A stretch of 64,000 nucleotides of DNA from Euglena gracilis (GCA_039621445.1 CP154954.1:13572716-13636715), one strand, 5' to 3'; positions 8,925-18,804 are shown, counted from the first letter of the stretch. Notes: generated by a model from the sequence alone, not told the origin. Made by a program: numbers and translations.

Positions 8925-11900
8925 CCCTTAGCACAAAGGGTTTATCTGGGTCTACCCGTTGCAACATTAGGCCCGAACACAACCTTTTTTTCAGCTCCTC
9001 AAAAGCTTTTAAATCCTCCCCATCAAATTCCACAGGTTTTCGACTTCCTTTCTTTCCCACCTCCCTGGGGACTTTCAATTTGTCTTGCAACCGGGCAGCT
9101 ACTTCCGCATACATGTGAATGTATGCATTGTAATAATTTGTGAATCCCAAAAAGGCTCTCAAAGCCGTAATTGTTTTCGGAACCTCCCACTTTTCGATCG
9201 CTCGTAGCTTACCCGGTGCTGGCCTCCTAGTCCCGTTTCCTAAAATCTGTCCACAAAATTCGACCTCCTCCACAAAAAGGTTGGCTTTGAATTCATCAGC
9301 CACCAAAAGTTCTGTTTTCAGCACTTCCAACACCCTTCTCAAATCTTTTTCGTGTGCCCCCACCAGATCCTCCCCTTCCCTGACCGTTGTCCCCACCAGT
9401 ATGTCATCTATGTACCCTGTGGCGATATCCCTTACTGGCGTCAAACGGTCATCGATCATTTGCTGAAATTGCTGGGGGGCATTTGTCAAACCCATTACAT
9501 TCACCCTCCACTGAAAAATCCCTTTGGGGGTGAAACAACACGTTATGGGTCGACTTTCTGGGTGTAAGGGTTGTTGGTGAAAAGCTTGCTTCAAATCGAT
9601 GATTGAAAACATTTGGTTTGCACCATGTTTGACCAAAATGTCTTCAATTTTGGGTAGGGGGTAGTTGCATCGCCTTGTTTGGCTGTTTGGCCCCCTGAGG
9701 TCCACCACCCCCCTCCAAGGAAAATCGTTGTATTTTTTTGGAACTGGAAAAGTCTGGGACAGCCATTCAGAATTTTTGGCTGTGGCTGGCTCAATGTATT
9801 TTTTGTCGAGCCAGTCTTGGGTGATTTTCTCAAGTGCCTCTTTCCGCTCACCGTGCATGAAAAAAGGTTTCTGTCTGGTTGGCTTTGCCCCCTCCTTCAA
9901 CGGTATGTATGCATAACCATATTGTCCTCTTTCGGGGGGGTCTGGAAATGGCGATGCCCGAAATACCGTCCCCCTGTAATCTTGCAAAACTTGTTCCCTC
10001 AACTTGACTACCCGTTCCTCCTCTTTTTTGTCCTCCCCCTCCCTTGCAACTATCATTCGGTTGATAACTTGCACTGGGGGGTCACTTCCCTCCAAATTTG
10101 TGGCAACCTCCCCTAGGTCCTCGTCACTCAAAAATTGCAATTCCTGGTCCAACCCTTCCAATGGCAAACAAAGACCAAGTTTTTGCAACCCAAACGAAGA
10201 CCCGTCCGCCACAGTCACATCGTCCACTGAAAAATTTGTGTCATCACTGAATTTTTGCGGACTCCTCTGTCTTTCAACACCCCGCAAAAAAATCAGGTCG
10301 GGGCTGTCTTTTACCAACGCCTTGTGGTGTGGAAAAATTCCCAGTTTTGCCTCCGCCAACCATGGATAAGAAAGAATGGCATCAACTTTAATGTTTGCCT
10401 CATAAAATTCAACCTCATATTGCACACACTCAATTTCCCTTTCCTCATTCCAATTTTGTTGAAGGATCATTTGCACCTTAGCACATCTGCTCCCCCCCGC
10501 CAAAGTTTGCCCATTGGCAGTTTCAAACCTTAACGGGTCCTTAGCAGGATACATTAGGTGGTCCCCTATCAACCCTTGTCGAATGAGGTTTGCCTCCGCC
10601 CCCGTGTCAATCAAAATTCGGACTGTTTTTTCCTCCCCATTGGTCAACCGAATCTGTGTTTTTAACAGCAGTTGTCTGTCCTCCCCGAGTTTCTTTGCTC
10701 CTCCCCGAGTTTTTGTCCCCCTCAACATTCTTTTTTTCAGCCGCACCAATTTTTTCTTCCCTGGGGCTGCCCCCCCCTGGGAGGGTTGCCTTCTATCGAT
10801 CAACAAGGCCCACACCCCCCAACGGGTACCCCTCAAAATCCTCCCATCAGCCTCAAACAACTTTGTCCCCTTGGGAAAATAAATCTTTTTGACAGCCATA
10901 GCCACCAGATTTTTCACCCACCTCCTATTCCAGTCTGGGCAAATACAAATTGCCCGACAATTGGAATTTTGCAATTTTTCAGCCACCTCAGGCCACAAAG
11001 TCCAGGGGGGGTTCATCCACAACGTTTCCTCCTCCCCCCATTCCTTTTTCATGGCATCATCATCCTCCCCATAAAACTTTTCACACCTGGCATTTTGGCT
11101 GGTTGCAAAACAATCCCGTTCCGCCTTAACCCGAAATTCCTTCTCAATTTCCTCCATACAAACTTTCCTAACAGCATAATCCTCCCTACGATATCCGCTT
11201 TTTCGTTCCAACACGGTTAACAAATACTCCACCAGTTGTTTGGGCATCCTCCATTTTTTCTGAGTGCCAACTGTCATTCCATATCCTCCCAACTTTTCTC
11301 GGTGACTCCTCCCCCCAGGAATCAAATTCGGGCAGGTCTGGCCATCACAAAGTTTGTTTTGTAGCTTGCTCAGATTTTCGCTCCCCCAGATTCGGGTGGG
11401 TTTTTGATATCCCCAATCTGAAAATTGACAATAATCAACATCAACAAAAGTCAGATTTTGAACACAGGGTCTTTTTCGAAGCAACCCATGACGGGGATTT
11501 TCAATCCACCACAACTTTGGTTTGAAATATTCGACAATTTCCAAAGTTTTTTTGACCAGCCGATCTGCCCCCTCCAAATTTCTGACTCCCAGTGTTTTGG
11601 CCAAGCTATATTCTGTACAGGGCACCCCCGCAGCGATGATCTGAAAATACCCGGGGGGGTACCTCCAATATCTCCACTCCAAAATATTTGCACAGTGGGT
11701 TGGGTTAAATCTGGGGTTTATGTCCACTGACACAACCTTAAACCCCTGCTCTCTCAGGCAATCCCCAACCGAGCCTTTACCGCAAAAAAGGTCTAAAGCT
11801 CTTTTCTTTACGGAAGGCTGTGCACGATCCCTTATGGGATCTGATTTTTTACAGATTTGGGCCGAGTCACAGATTTGCACGTCACGCATGCACGCACCCG

Positions 11901-12051
11901 ACACACTGGACACACCTTGCACAGAAGTCTCCTGGGATGGCAGATTTTTCATCGTGTTTTCACTCACACGAGATTTTTCTTGCCACCTGGGATTTGTGTA
12001 TGTCTTTGTGTGGGGCTGGGTATGCGAGCCCGGGGCGGCTCCCGCCCCCAA
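8839..12051 (-). CDS. MT1 pol, first segment: C5-methyltransferase, Dam-like domain, protease, RT
   Basis: A frame of 1,070 residues. Residues about 84-285 are a cytosine-C5 DNA methyltransferase: DLFCGKGSVGD (motif I), GVPCTEYS with the catalytic Pro-Cys (IV), IENPRHG (VI) and QKPTRIWGS. Residues about 311-420 form a Dam-like domain (RDCFATSQN, LWMNPPW, RAICICPDW). The retropepsin IDTGAEANLI is near 481 and is followed by the RT with YIDDILVG. The frame is the same as gag, separated by a TAG at 12070-12072, and stays open between that codon and 12051. Translation by stop-codon readthrough is inferred. RNase H follows after a homopolymer frameshift. Confidence 0.92.
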   Translation of the reverse strand: MGAGAAPGSHTQPHTKTYTNPRWQEKSRVSENTMKNLPSQETSVQGVSSVSGACMRDVQICDSAQICKKSDPIRDRAQPSVKKRALDLFCGKGSVGDCLREQGFKVVSVDINPRFNPTHCANILEWRYWRYPPGYFQIIAAGVPCTEYSLAKTLGVRNLEGADRLVKKTLEIVEYFKPKLWWIENPRHGLLRKRPCVQNLTFVDVDYCQFSDWGYQKPTRIWGSENLSKLQNKLCDGQTCPNLIPGGRSHREKLGGYGMTVGTQKKWRMPKQLVEYLLTVLERKSGYRREDYAVRKVCMEEIEKEFRVKAERDCFATSQNARCEKFYGEDDDAMKKEWGEEETLWMNPPWTLWPEVAEKLQNSNCRAICICPDWNRRWVKNLVAMAVKKIYFPKGTKLFEADGRILRGTRWGVWALLIDRRQPSQGGAAPGKKKLVRLKKRMLRGTKTRGGAKKLGEDRQLLLKTQIRLTNGEEKTVRILIDTGAEANLIRQGLIGDHLMYPAKDPLRFETANGQTLAGGSRCAKVQMILQQNWNEEREIECVQYEVEFYEANIKVDAILSYPWLAEAKLGIFPHHKALVKDSPDLIFLRGVERQRSPQKFSDDTNFSVDDVTVADGSSFGLQKLGLCLPLEGLDQELQFLSDEDLGEVATNLEGSDPPVQVINRMIVAREGEDKKEEERVVKLREQVLQDYRGTVFRASPFPDPPERGQYGYAYIPLKEGAKPTRQKPFFMHGERKEALEKITQDWLDKKYIEPATAKNSEWLSQTFPVPKKYNDFPWRGVVDLRGPNSQTRRCNYPLPKIEDILVKHGANQMFSIIDLKQAFHQQPLHPESRPITCCFTPKGIFQWRVNVMGLTNAPQQFQQMIDDRLTPVRDIATGYIDDILVGTTVREGEDLVGAHEKDLRRVLEVLKTELLVADEFKANLFVEEVEFCGQILGNGTRRPAPGKLRAIEKWEVPKTITALRAFLGFTNYYNAYIHMYAEVAARLQDKLKVPREVGKKGSRKPVEFDGEDLKAFEELKKRLCSGLMLQRVDPDKPFVLRVDASGYAVGGNVRANEGGGRKTHSPGCD
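10792..11121 (-). other. DIRS/Dam-like methyltransferase domain in MT1 pol
   Basis: ERDCFATSQN...DDAMKKEW...LWMNPPW...CRAICICPDWNRRW matches the shape of the Dam-like MT domain known from DIRS-type retrotransposons and of phage N6-adenine methyltransferases. NPPW would be the catalytic (D/N)PP(Y/F/W) motif. It lies after the cytosine methyltransferase and before the protease. Confidence 0.7.
11198..11802 (-). other. Cytosine-C5 DNA methyltransferase domain in MT1 pol
   Basis: The core motifs of the Dnmt/Dcm family appear in normal order: SAM-binding DLFCGKG, catalytic PC, ENP (usually ENV) and a PTRIWGS segment near the place of the arginine motif. All residues expected for activity that I can check by eye are present. 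Such domains have been reported in LTR retrotransposons of dinoflagellates and charophyte algae. A role in self-methylation is conjecture. Confidence 0.88.
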
Positions 12052-12072
12052 CGGTCCACCCCGGCTATCCTA
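12030..12072 (-). promoter_or_regulatory. Amber codon and downstream stem-loop between MT1 gag and pol
   Basis: Gag ends with TAG at 12070-12072 and the same frame continues without a stop into pol. Starting 21 bases after the TAG is a perfect 7 bp GC stem (plus strand GGGGCGG 12032-12038, CCGCCCC 12042-12048) with a 3-base loop. The arrangement resembles gammaretroviral stop-codon readthrough. Whether it works is unknown. Confidence 0.6.
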
Positions 12073-15000
12073 GCAACGGTTTCCTTTCCCCCTTCCTTTG
12101 CCTTTGCCTTTTCCACCGTCCTGGCCCTTTCCCCTAGACCAGTCATTTCCATTGTTTCCTTTCCCCCAGGAATTGTTTCCTTTGCCCTTTCCTTTGCCTT
12201 TGCCTTTGCCACCACCAGACTGTGAATCAAAATTCTGTTGATTTGAGTGCCACCACTGATTTCCCTGAAAATTGGTGTTGGCATTTGAATTCCACCCAGA
12301 ATCATTTCTCCATCCACCCCCATTGCCAAATTGAGATTGCTGGGGGGGTGGCAATGACTGTGATCGAATCACTGGCACTGGATTTTGCACTGGGGGGTGC
12401 ACGTTTGTATTGGTCGCAGGAGCTGCCACCTGTGAATCTGATTTTCCAACGGACGGTTTTGCCAACGTTTCGCCCCCCTTTGCTGACCGTGTTGGGGAGG
12501 GTGTCCTGGACCCCTTGGCCCGATCTGCCTTAGCAGACCTGGCCCTCCGGTTTCCAAATGCATTTGGCTCCCTGGAACTGTGTAACATGTCTTGATCATC
12601 CCTGGATGACAATTTTCGCTCAATAAAACGGAAAATTTCTTCAGCTCCCATTTTTGGCTTTTCCTCCACAATTTTGATTCTTTTATCCGTGCCTGTGATT
12701 GGTTTCCCACTGACCTCTTTCAGTTTGTCGCAAATCGCAATATTGGGCAAAAAGACTTCGAACTCCAGCGGTGAAACTTTCGAAACCTTGCAGGGCTTTT
12801 CCCCAGTGACATGTTCCACGGCACAAATGATGTTTTCCTCAGTTGCAGGCACTCCAGGGTACATTCTGATTTTCGGTCCACACGTTGATTTCCTTTCCTC
12901 CTCATCGGCGACCCAATGCAAAATGAAATTTGGCAGTTTCCCCTTGACCAGTCTTTCTGCCTCATCGTCAGTGGCACTTTTCACCTGTCTCCAGGCCATT
13001 CTGAAATTTATGACAAAGTCTCGCCATTCCCGTACGGTAATTTTCCCTTGGTTCACAAGGTTGACATCATACCATTTTTTTCTGGCACAGTCGGACTGAG
13101 TTCCAGCATATTTCCCGTCAATCCTGTCAAATTCCTCCTCGAAAGATGTTTTTCCGTTAAATTCTATTCGGAATTGCAATTCCTTTTGATTTGTGTCATC
13201 CAGCGTCATTGCAAAAAGTCGAAGTTTGAGTGGATCAGACACATGTCCATTTTGCAAAATAACCAACGTCCTGAAATATTGATCCCAATCCCGCACAAAG
13301 GACGACCAGTCTTTTGGCTGTCCAGAAAAATTTGGAGCTACCAGGTTTTTCATCAATTGATGTGTTGCCACTGCATTTGATGAAACCAGCCCTGCACCTG
13401 CAGGCACTGCCCCCACAGGTCGTGCACAAACCTGCCTGACATGTGTCGCATGTGACCCTGGTTCTGTGTATTCATAGCCTTCAATTTCAACCGGATTTTT
13501 CTCGATCACAGGTAAATTGTTGTAACCAAAAAGATCAAACTCCTCGATTTCTGGGTTTCCAGCTGACTTTTCTCTCGTTTCCTTTGTCAGATCCACTGTC
13601 GCAGATTTGGCAGATTCAGCTTGCTGATTTTTCATCACCAAAAACTCAGCCTGAAATAAATCCAGCTTTTGTTGCAATTTTTTCCGCTCCTGCTGTTCTT
13701 TAAAAAGTTCACTGGACTGCTGTTGCAGTAAAACTCCAACCTGCTGTTTCATCGAATTTTCCATTTCAGCCCGAACGTTCTCAAACTGCCCCTCCCTTTC
13801 ACTCAGCCTCAACCTTTCCTGCAACATTTCACTGATAATGTCCTCCAAATTCTTTCTCGTTTGCAGCCCCAACTCCCTTTGCACCTCCAACCGAATTGTT
13901 TCCTCGCTCTTGTTAATCAGGTCACAGACTTTTTCAATGGGAAAATCTTTCCGACCCAGAAAATTCTCCAACCTCCCCAAACGATCATTCAGAGCTTTGC
14001 TCTCTCGCTCCAGGGACTGTGAAAATTCCTTCAATTTCTCAGCCTGCGCCTGAAATTTGGCACACTCAGTCTCCCCCAAACCTTTGCATTGCTGAAAAAT
14101 GATTCCGAAACGTCCCTCCAGACCAGAGCTTAGCTCACCGACTGCAGATTTGACCTGATTAACAGCAATTTCCTGCTGTTTTTCCTTCTCCCCCACTTGT
14201 TGCACCACGACATGCATTTCCCCCAAAGATTTTTCCAAAATCGACAGCTTCTGAGAAAAATCCCTCTCATTTTTTCTCAACCCCTCAACCTGGGCCTCAA
14301 AAAACGAGTTAACTCCATCCTCCACTTTCTTCACTTTTTCAGCAAACTGCCGTTCCATTTCCACACTCAACAAATGCCTTTGGCATTGGGCCAGATTTTG
14401 CACCATTTCACCATTTTGCTGAAACTGCAAAAGCAAGTCGTTTACAGTTGCACTCAGTTCAGCCTGAATTTCACGTTTCACCATGGCAATGTGATCAGCC
14501 ATTCGCCCATCATGCATGCCCAATGCCTCATTCACCAGATTCAATGTCTGCCCCTGTGACATGGCCAATGCCCGATTTAGCCTGTTTTCTGCCTCCCCCA
14601 CCAGATTTTCAGCCGTTTTTTCAGGATTTTTTCCTTCCTGCACCAAAAGTCTGCCATGTAAACATTCAATTTTGCAACTGATTTCTTCACCCCAGTTGTT
14701 CCAATCATCATCAGATTGGCCATAGCCCGATTCCATTTCCACATCATGCTGATTTTCAGGGTTTTCGGACCCAGTTTCTGCAGAAAAACTGGTGTTTGGC
14801 TGCAAATTTTGTGGCTGGGTCTGTGGAAAATCTGGCTGAATTGGCCAAAAAACCTGGGCTGGGCCTGTGTTTGAAGACACTGTTGACGCTGGCTGAAAAC
14901 TCTGCCCAGGCATCTGGGCTGGCCCCATGATTGCTGGGACAGATGACTCAGCCGAAAACTGCTGGGCTGGCTGAAAAACCTGTGAAGTCATCTGGGCTGG

Positions 15001-16203
15001 CCCCATGATTGCTGGGACAGATGACTCAGCCGAAAACTGCTGGGCTGGCTGAAAAACCTGTGAAATCATCTGGGCTGGGACAGATATCTCAGCCAAAAAC
15101 GGCTGGGCTGGCTGACAAACCTGCAGCTGGGCTGCAGCTGGCTGTGCTGACTGCGATTCTGAACTCTGTGTTAACAGCAATGGTTCTGGCTGGGCTGTTA
15201 AACACAAAATTTTTTGTTCTGGCCCTGGGCTGCTGTCTCGTGACACAGAAATTTGCTGAAAACCTGAAAAATTTACTGGCCACATGCCAGCAGCTTTCAT
15301 TCTCTGTATAACCATTTCCTGAATTATGGCGTTTTCAGCTCCTTTTTCTTCCTCTGATTCGCTTTCGTATGTTGGGGGGTCTGATTCGTCGTCACTGCCA
15401 TGCAGTGGAACCAGATGTAAATTTTCTGGCCCTAACACCGTGATGGGCCTAATGCATGTAAATGACCCCCTCTCCGAATCAGAATCAGATTCTGATTCCT
15501 GTGTCGTTTCTGAAAATCCTGAAGCCGATAAAGTTTCCGCAGCCTGAAAATTGTTTTCTGCCACAGATCTCAGAAAATTTTCACCACAATCTGAAATTCG
15601 GACAGATTGGCTGGGAAACGAGCAGATTTCTGCAGATTCTTCTGAAAATTCACAGACCACAGGGTTGATGAAACTGTCCTCGTGTACCATTCTGCTGGCA
15701 CAGCCACCAGAACAAATCTCTGTGACCGTGTCGACCGTCTCTGAAAAATTTTCACTGACTGGGTCAGTGAAACAACCTTTGCTTGCGATGTCAGCCGAAT
15801 CTGAAAACTTTGCACTGATTCTGCTGGTAGAGCCAGCGGAACAAATCTCTGCCACGATGTTCACCGAATCTGAAAAATCCTCAATGATTCTGCTGGCAGA
15901 GCCAGCAGAACAAACCTCTGCGACCATGTTCGCCGACCCCACCCCCTGTGCGCCGCCGGTCGCCCCCGCGACCGGCGAGTCCCGGTGGGCCGAGGGCCCG
16001 GGGGGGTCCTCGCCGTCGTGGATAACCACCGACAGCAGGGTGGTGGGTGTTTCCGGGGCGGGGCCTGCGCTTTTTCTGGGGGTTGGTGGGCTCAGGCCAA
16101 CTCCCATTTTTTCACCCAGGTGTTTCCCCCTACCCCAGCCGGTGCGTAGGATCGTTTTTTTAATGTTTTCTGAAAATTTGGTGAACACCGAAAAATCTGC
16201 CAT
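12070..16203 (-). CDS. MT1 Gag
   Basis: An open frame of about 1,378 residues that starts inside the 5' LTR (ATG at 16203), crosses the PBS and ends at an amber codon. A second possible start is the ATG at 15925-15927, formed exactly at the LTR/PBS junction. The N-terminal part has imperfect repeats around VAEICSAGS. The next part is acidic, then Gln/Pro-rich with two 78 bp tandem copies (14911-15066). Residues about 560-900 are predicted coiled coil by their heptad-like Leu/Glu pattern. A conserved gag core (PNFSGQPKDWSSFVRDW) follows, then a Gly/Lys-rich tail (KGKGKGKG). No zinc knuckle is seen, so the basic tail may bind RNA. Confidence 0.85.
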   Translation of the reverse strand: MADFSVFTKFSENIKKTILRTGWGRGKHLGEKMGVGLSPPTPRKSAGPAPETPTTLLSVVIHDGEDPPGPSAHRDSPVAGATGGAQGVGSANMVAEVCSAGSASRIIEDFSDSVNIVAEICSAGSTSRISAKFSDSADIASKGCFTDPVSENFSETVDTVTEICSGGCASRMVHEDSFINPVVCEFSEESAEICSFPSQSVRISDCGENFLRSVAENNFQAAETLSASGFSETTQESESDSDSERGSFTCIRPITVLGPENLHLVPLHGSDDESDPPTYESESEEEKGAENAIIQEMVIQRMKAAGMWPVNFSGFQQISVSRDSSPGPEQKILCLTAQPEPLLLTQSSESQSAQPAAAQLQVCQPAQPFLAEISVPAQMISQVFQPAQQFSAESSVPAIMGPAQMTSQVFQPAQQFSAESSVPAIMGPAQMPGQSFQPASTVSSNTGPAQVFWPIQPDFPQTQPQNLQPNTSFSAETGSENPENQHDVEMESGYGQSDDDWNNWGEEISCKIECLHGRLLVQEGKNPEKTAENLVGEAENRLNRALAMSQGQTLNLVNEALGMHDGRMADHIAMVKREIQAELSATVNDLLLQFQQNGEMVQNLAQCQRHLLSVEMERQFAEKVKKVEDGVNSFFEAQVEGLRKNERDFSQKLSILEKSLGEMHVVVQQVGEKEKQQEIAVNQVKSAVGELSSGLEGRFGIIFQQCKGLGETECAKFQAQAEKLKEFSQSLERESKALNDRLGRLENFLGRKDFPIEKVCDLINKSEETIRLEVQRELGLQTRKNLEDIISEMLQERLRLSEREGQFENVRAEMENSMKQQVGVLLQQQSSELFKEQQERKKLQQKLDLFQAEFLVMKNQQAESAKSATVDLTKETREKSAGNPEIEEFDLFGYNNLPVIEKNPVEIEGYEYTEPGSHATHVRQVCARPVGAVPAGAGLVSSNAVATHQLMKNLVAPNFSGQPKDWSSFVRDWDQYFRTLVILQNGHVSDPLKLRLFAMTLDDTNQKELQFRIEFNGKTSFEEEFDRIDGKYAGTQSDCARKKWYDVNLVNQGKITVREWRDFVINFRMAWRQVKSATDDEAERLVKGKLPNFILHWVADEEERKSTCGPKIRMYPGVPATEENIICAVEHVTGEKPCKVSKVSPLEFEVFLPNIAICDKLKEVSGKPITGTDKRIKIVEEKPKMGAEEIFRFIERKLSSRDDQDMLHSSREPNAFGNRRARSAKADRAKGSRTPSPTRSAKGGETLAKPSVGKSDSQVAAPATNTNVHPPVQNPVPVIRSQSLPPPQQSQFGNGGGWRNDSGWNSNANTNFQGNQWWHSNQQNFDSQSGGGKGKGKGKGKGNNSWGKGNNGNDWSRGKGQDGGKGKGKGRGKGNRC
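14911..15066 (-). repeat. Two 78 bp tandem copies in MT1 gag
   Basis: Units start at 14911 and 14989, and a shortened third begins at 15067. The period of 78 keeps frame and duplicates 26 residues containing QPAQQFSAESSVPAIMGPAQ. High identity between units suggests a recent duplication. Confidence 0.85.
15915..15926 (-). other. MT1 primer binding site
   Basis: Directly after the 5' LTR the minus strand reads TGGTCGCAGAGG. It differs by one base from TGGTAGCAGAGG, the complement of the 3' end of common eukaryotic initiator methionine tRNAs. The PBS is also translated as part of gag. Confidence 0.75.
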
Positions 16204-16746
16204 TTGCAATGAAATCGAACTTTTCTCTCTGAAATCTCACTTTTCTCTCTTTCTCACTCTCACACCCTCTTGCACAAACCAACCCACAAACCAACCCACT
16301 GAAACTGAAATGAATCCCAACCCACTGGAGAAGCAATCACACTGTTTGAAATCTGTGAGAGTGACTGAATGTAATGAAAAAAACAACCTGGGGCAAGGAA
16401 GAGGGGATAGGGAATAGGAGTGGCGGTGAGGGTGGCGGTGTTGTAGGGTCTCCTTCAAACCAATCCTTCAATGAATTCAACCAACAATGTAATGCCCAAC
16501 AATGTAATTGCCAATTCCAATTCAACAATGTGATTGATCAAATCCAATTCAATGTATTTCCTCTTTGCCAAATAATGGGGAAAACCCCTCAAGTTCTGTG
16601 AACAAAAAGAATTTGAAAGGTCTTTGAAATTTGACCCGCTTCCAATTTAAGTCGCGGGTTTTTTTAACTGGTTGGCTGTTACCCGCGACTTTGAAATTTG
16701 CGCTTTCTGGCAATTTTTGGCTGCCGGCGAAAGCCGGCGGCCGACA
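15927..16746 (-). repeat. MT1 5' LTR (right in the window)
   Basis: An 820 bp LTR, equal in length to the copy at 4690-5509. On the minus strand it begins TGTCGGCC and ends GGCGAACA. The gag frame is open in its last 277 bases. Confidence 0.92.
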
Positions 16747-17442
16747 CCACCATCGTTCCCCAGCACTCGGAGACGTTGGAGAAGTCGAAGAAGGAGTACA
16801 AACAGGTGGAAGGTCGCCTGAAGCGCTCTGAATTCCGAAAGGTAGAAAGCTACCGCCACACGGGAATGGCCCGTAAGTTCCAGATCGACGGTAGGGCAAT
16901 GCGACTCGCCGTCGAGGAACATGCCAAGGTAAGAATGCCTTACCTCTGGTCCGTTGGCGACTGAGTGACACAGGTTTACCCGTTGTTCTCCAAGCGCCAA
17001 CAAAGGATTCGCCTTGCCACAGTGGCCTCATGAAGGTCACTATTTGGTGGAGTTCAGAGGTTGGTTGGCGGCTGTATTACGGCCCCATACCGCAAGAGCT
17101 CAGACAACGAGGTGGACGTATGACGTCAACTTCAAGCAGACCCCAGGGATGCCCCCGCAGGCGCCTGCGAATAACCCCCGGATGAATTACATCATCTGGC
17201 CGGTAATGCTGACTTTTCAGTATCATGCTGACCGGACCAGGGAGAGGCTACCGGACAGTTGGATCAAGGTCTGGGATACCCCATCCTTTGATATCAACGA
17301 TCCGGATCAGAACACCATCCGGAGTGAATCCACTCCGCAGCGTTCCCCACGCCAACTGGAGTTGGTTGAGGACCCATTAGGGGATACTCGACACCACTAC
17401 TGGCATGAGGTACGCAAACACCCGGCCGACAAAGGCAGGTGA
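16747..17442 (+). pseudogene. Third-ORF C-terminal part, copy A (second half)
   Basis: After the MT1 insertion the copy A protein resumes. SYRHTGMARKFQIDGRAMRLAVEEH aligns with the copy B segment at 38650-38725. The frame at 17014-17442 (PQWP, AAVLRPHTARA, NNPRMNYIIWP, LELVEDPLGD) aligns with 38825-39225. One stop near 16962 and a shift separate the two parts. No known domain is recognised. Hairpins at 16841-16854, 16860-16874 and 17320-17337 lie inside the coding sequence. Confidence 0.75.
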
Positions 17443-18273
17443 GGTTCCTGTAAGCGCCAATGCGGCGCCTTTCAGAACCCTCGTCAGGTATTCGCCTGAC
17501 AGCTTGTTCGGATATTCGCCCGAAAATCCCTTCGAAGACCTTTGCGGTATTCGCCGCTAGTAAGTCCCCACCGGGATGCTACCATGTGCAGGATTCGGTG
17601 CGCATGCACGCACACCCCTCTCCCCTCTCCCCTCTCGCGAGCGTGCGACACGCAGCGCACAGGGCCGAAGGCCTACTTTTCCTGTTCTTTTTCTTTTTGG
17701 CCGTTTGAGGCCATAAGGTTGCCAGACAGAACAACTTTTTCTGGCCTAAGCCAACCCCACAGTCCTCTGTACTTTCCTCCCGGGACAAATGCTGTCGCCG
17801 GCAGTTGGTTTTGTACAGTAGGATTTTCTGTTTGCGTGGTCAGGTTTGACTGGCCATCCGCCCTGCCCAGGTTTAACTGGTCACGGGACCCCACCTTCCA
17901 CACCTTTCCCATGTGTTTTCCTGGAATGCCCATGGACCCAACCCCAAGTGCCTTGGGCACACCCAAACTGGGTGGATGGATTTGCTTGGCAAGGAAACCT
18001 GCCAGCCCCATTTTCCCCGGTGGGCTATAATATACTATTCCCATAAGCCCGCAGAAAAGGTGAAACTATTTTGCGCGTTTTCGGCTTTTTGTGTTCCCCT
18101 CCTTACAGCCCCCCCCCACCCTTGAGTGGCCCCCTGTGCGACGGAAAGGGCCCCTGTGGATTCACCAGAGTGCATCTCCCACGGACCAGGTCTGTGTCCG
18201 ACATCCCTGTGGCCAGAATGCCCGGTCCAAAGAGGAAATCGGGCATAGCCCTGGGAGGGGGATGTGTTCCAGG
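17443..18273 (+). other. Copy A 3' untranslated region, polypurine tract and LTR stub
   Basis: The sequence is colinear with 39235-40124 of copy B, including TGTCGCCGGCAG near 17790. It reaches a polypurine tract GGGAGGGGGA (18253-18262) followed by TGTGTTCCAGG (18263-18273), the first 11 bases of the family LTR. After that the LTR is lost and different sequence begins. Confidence 0.7.
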
Positions 18274-18804
18274 AGTATGCTTCTGTCCACTTCTGTTTTT
18301 TTAGGGGCTATAGCCGGCTTGCTGGGTCGCGCGTGCACTCTCTTCTCACCTTGTGGAGCGCACCAGGGCGGGCGAACTACCCTTTGCGTGTGTGTTGTTT
18401 TTGCCGGCTCCACTCTCCTTTGTGGCCTCGTTGGGCGGATACCTTTCGCCTGGCGTGTAGGCTCTTTTTTTTTGGTGGCTTCTTTTTTTAGTTTTTTTTT
18501 GTGGGGGGGGGCGCCTTTTGGGGGGTGTTTCCGTGGTGAACCTCCACGCTTTGTGGGTTGTGGCCGTCTTGGTCTTTGTCTTGCTCGCTTTTGGTGTGTT
18601 CTGCGGTGGGGGTTGAGGACTCACCATGGGTGGAGGGCCTCCTCCACGCGGTCTCTGGCGGAGAGCTGCCGCGCCACGTGGCGCATGAGTGTCACCGATA
18701 GTGCTTCCTGCATTTCTTGCAGGGCGATGTCTTTGGCCATCCCCGCAGGTGGCCCTTTTGGTCACCTCAAACAGCACCGCCTTGGCAGAGGTGGCCAGGC
18801 CTCT

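Larger units (their letters stand above)
4690..16746 (-). mobile_element. MT1: near-intact LTR retrotransposon encoding a cytosine methyltransferase
   Basis: The element is 12,057 bp with two 820 bp LTRs that begin TG and end CA. It is flanked on both sides by CCAC (4686-4689 and 16747-16750). Read on the minus strand the order is 5' LTR, PBS, gag, amber codon, pol (cytosine methyltransferase, Dam-like domain, protease, RT, RNase H, integrase), tandem repeats, PPT, 3' LTR. RT-RNase H-integrase order places it in the Ty3/gypsy group. It interrupts copy A of the Ty3 family inside the third ORF. Only two apparent frameshifts, both at homopolymers, break pol, so the insertion is probably recent. 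Confidence 0.93.

Noticed and set aside
14911-15120. Possible CRISPR-like array
   Set aside because: The repeats are in-frame 78 bp tandem duplications in gag without spacers.
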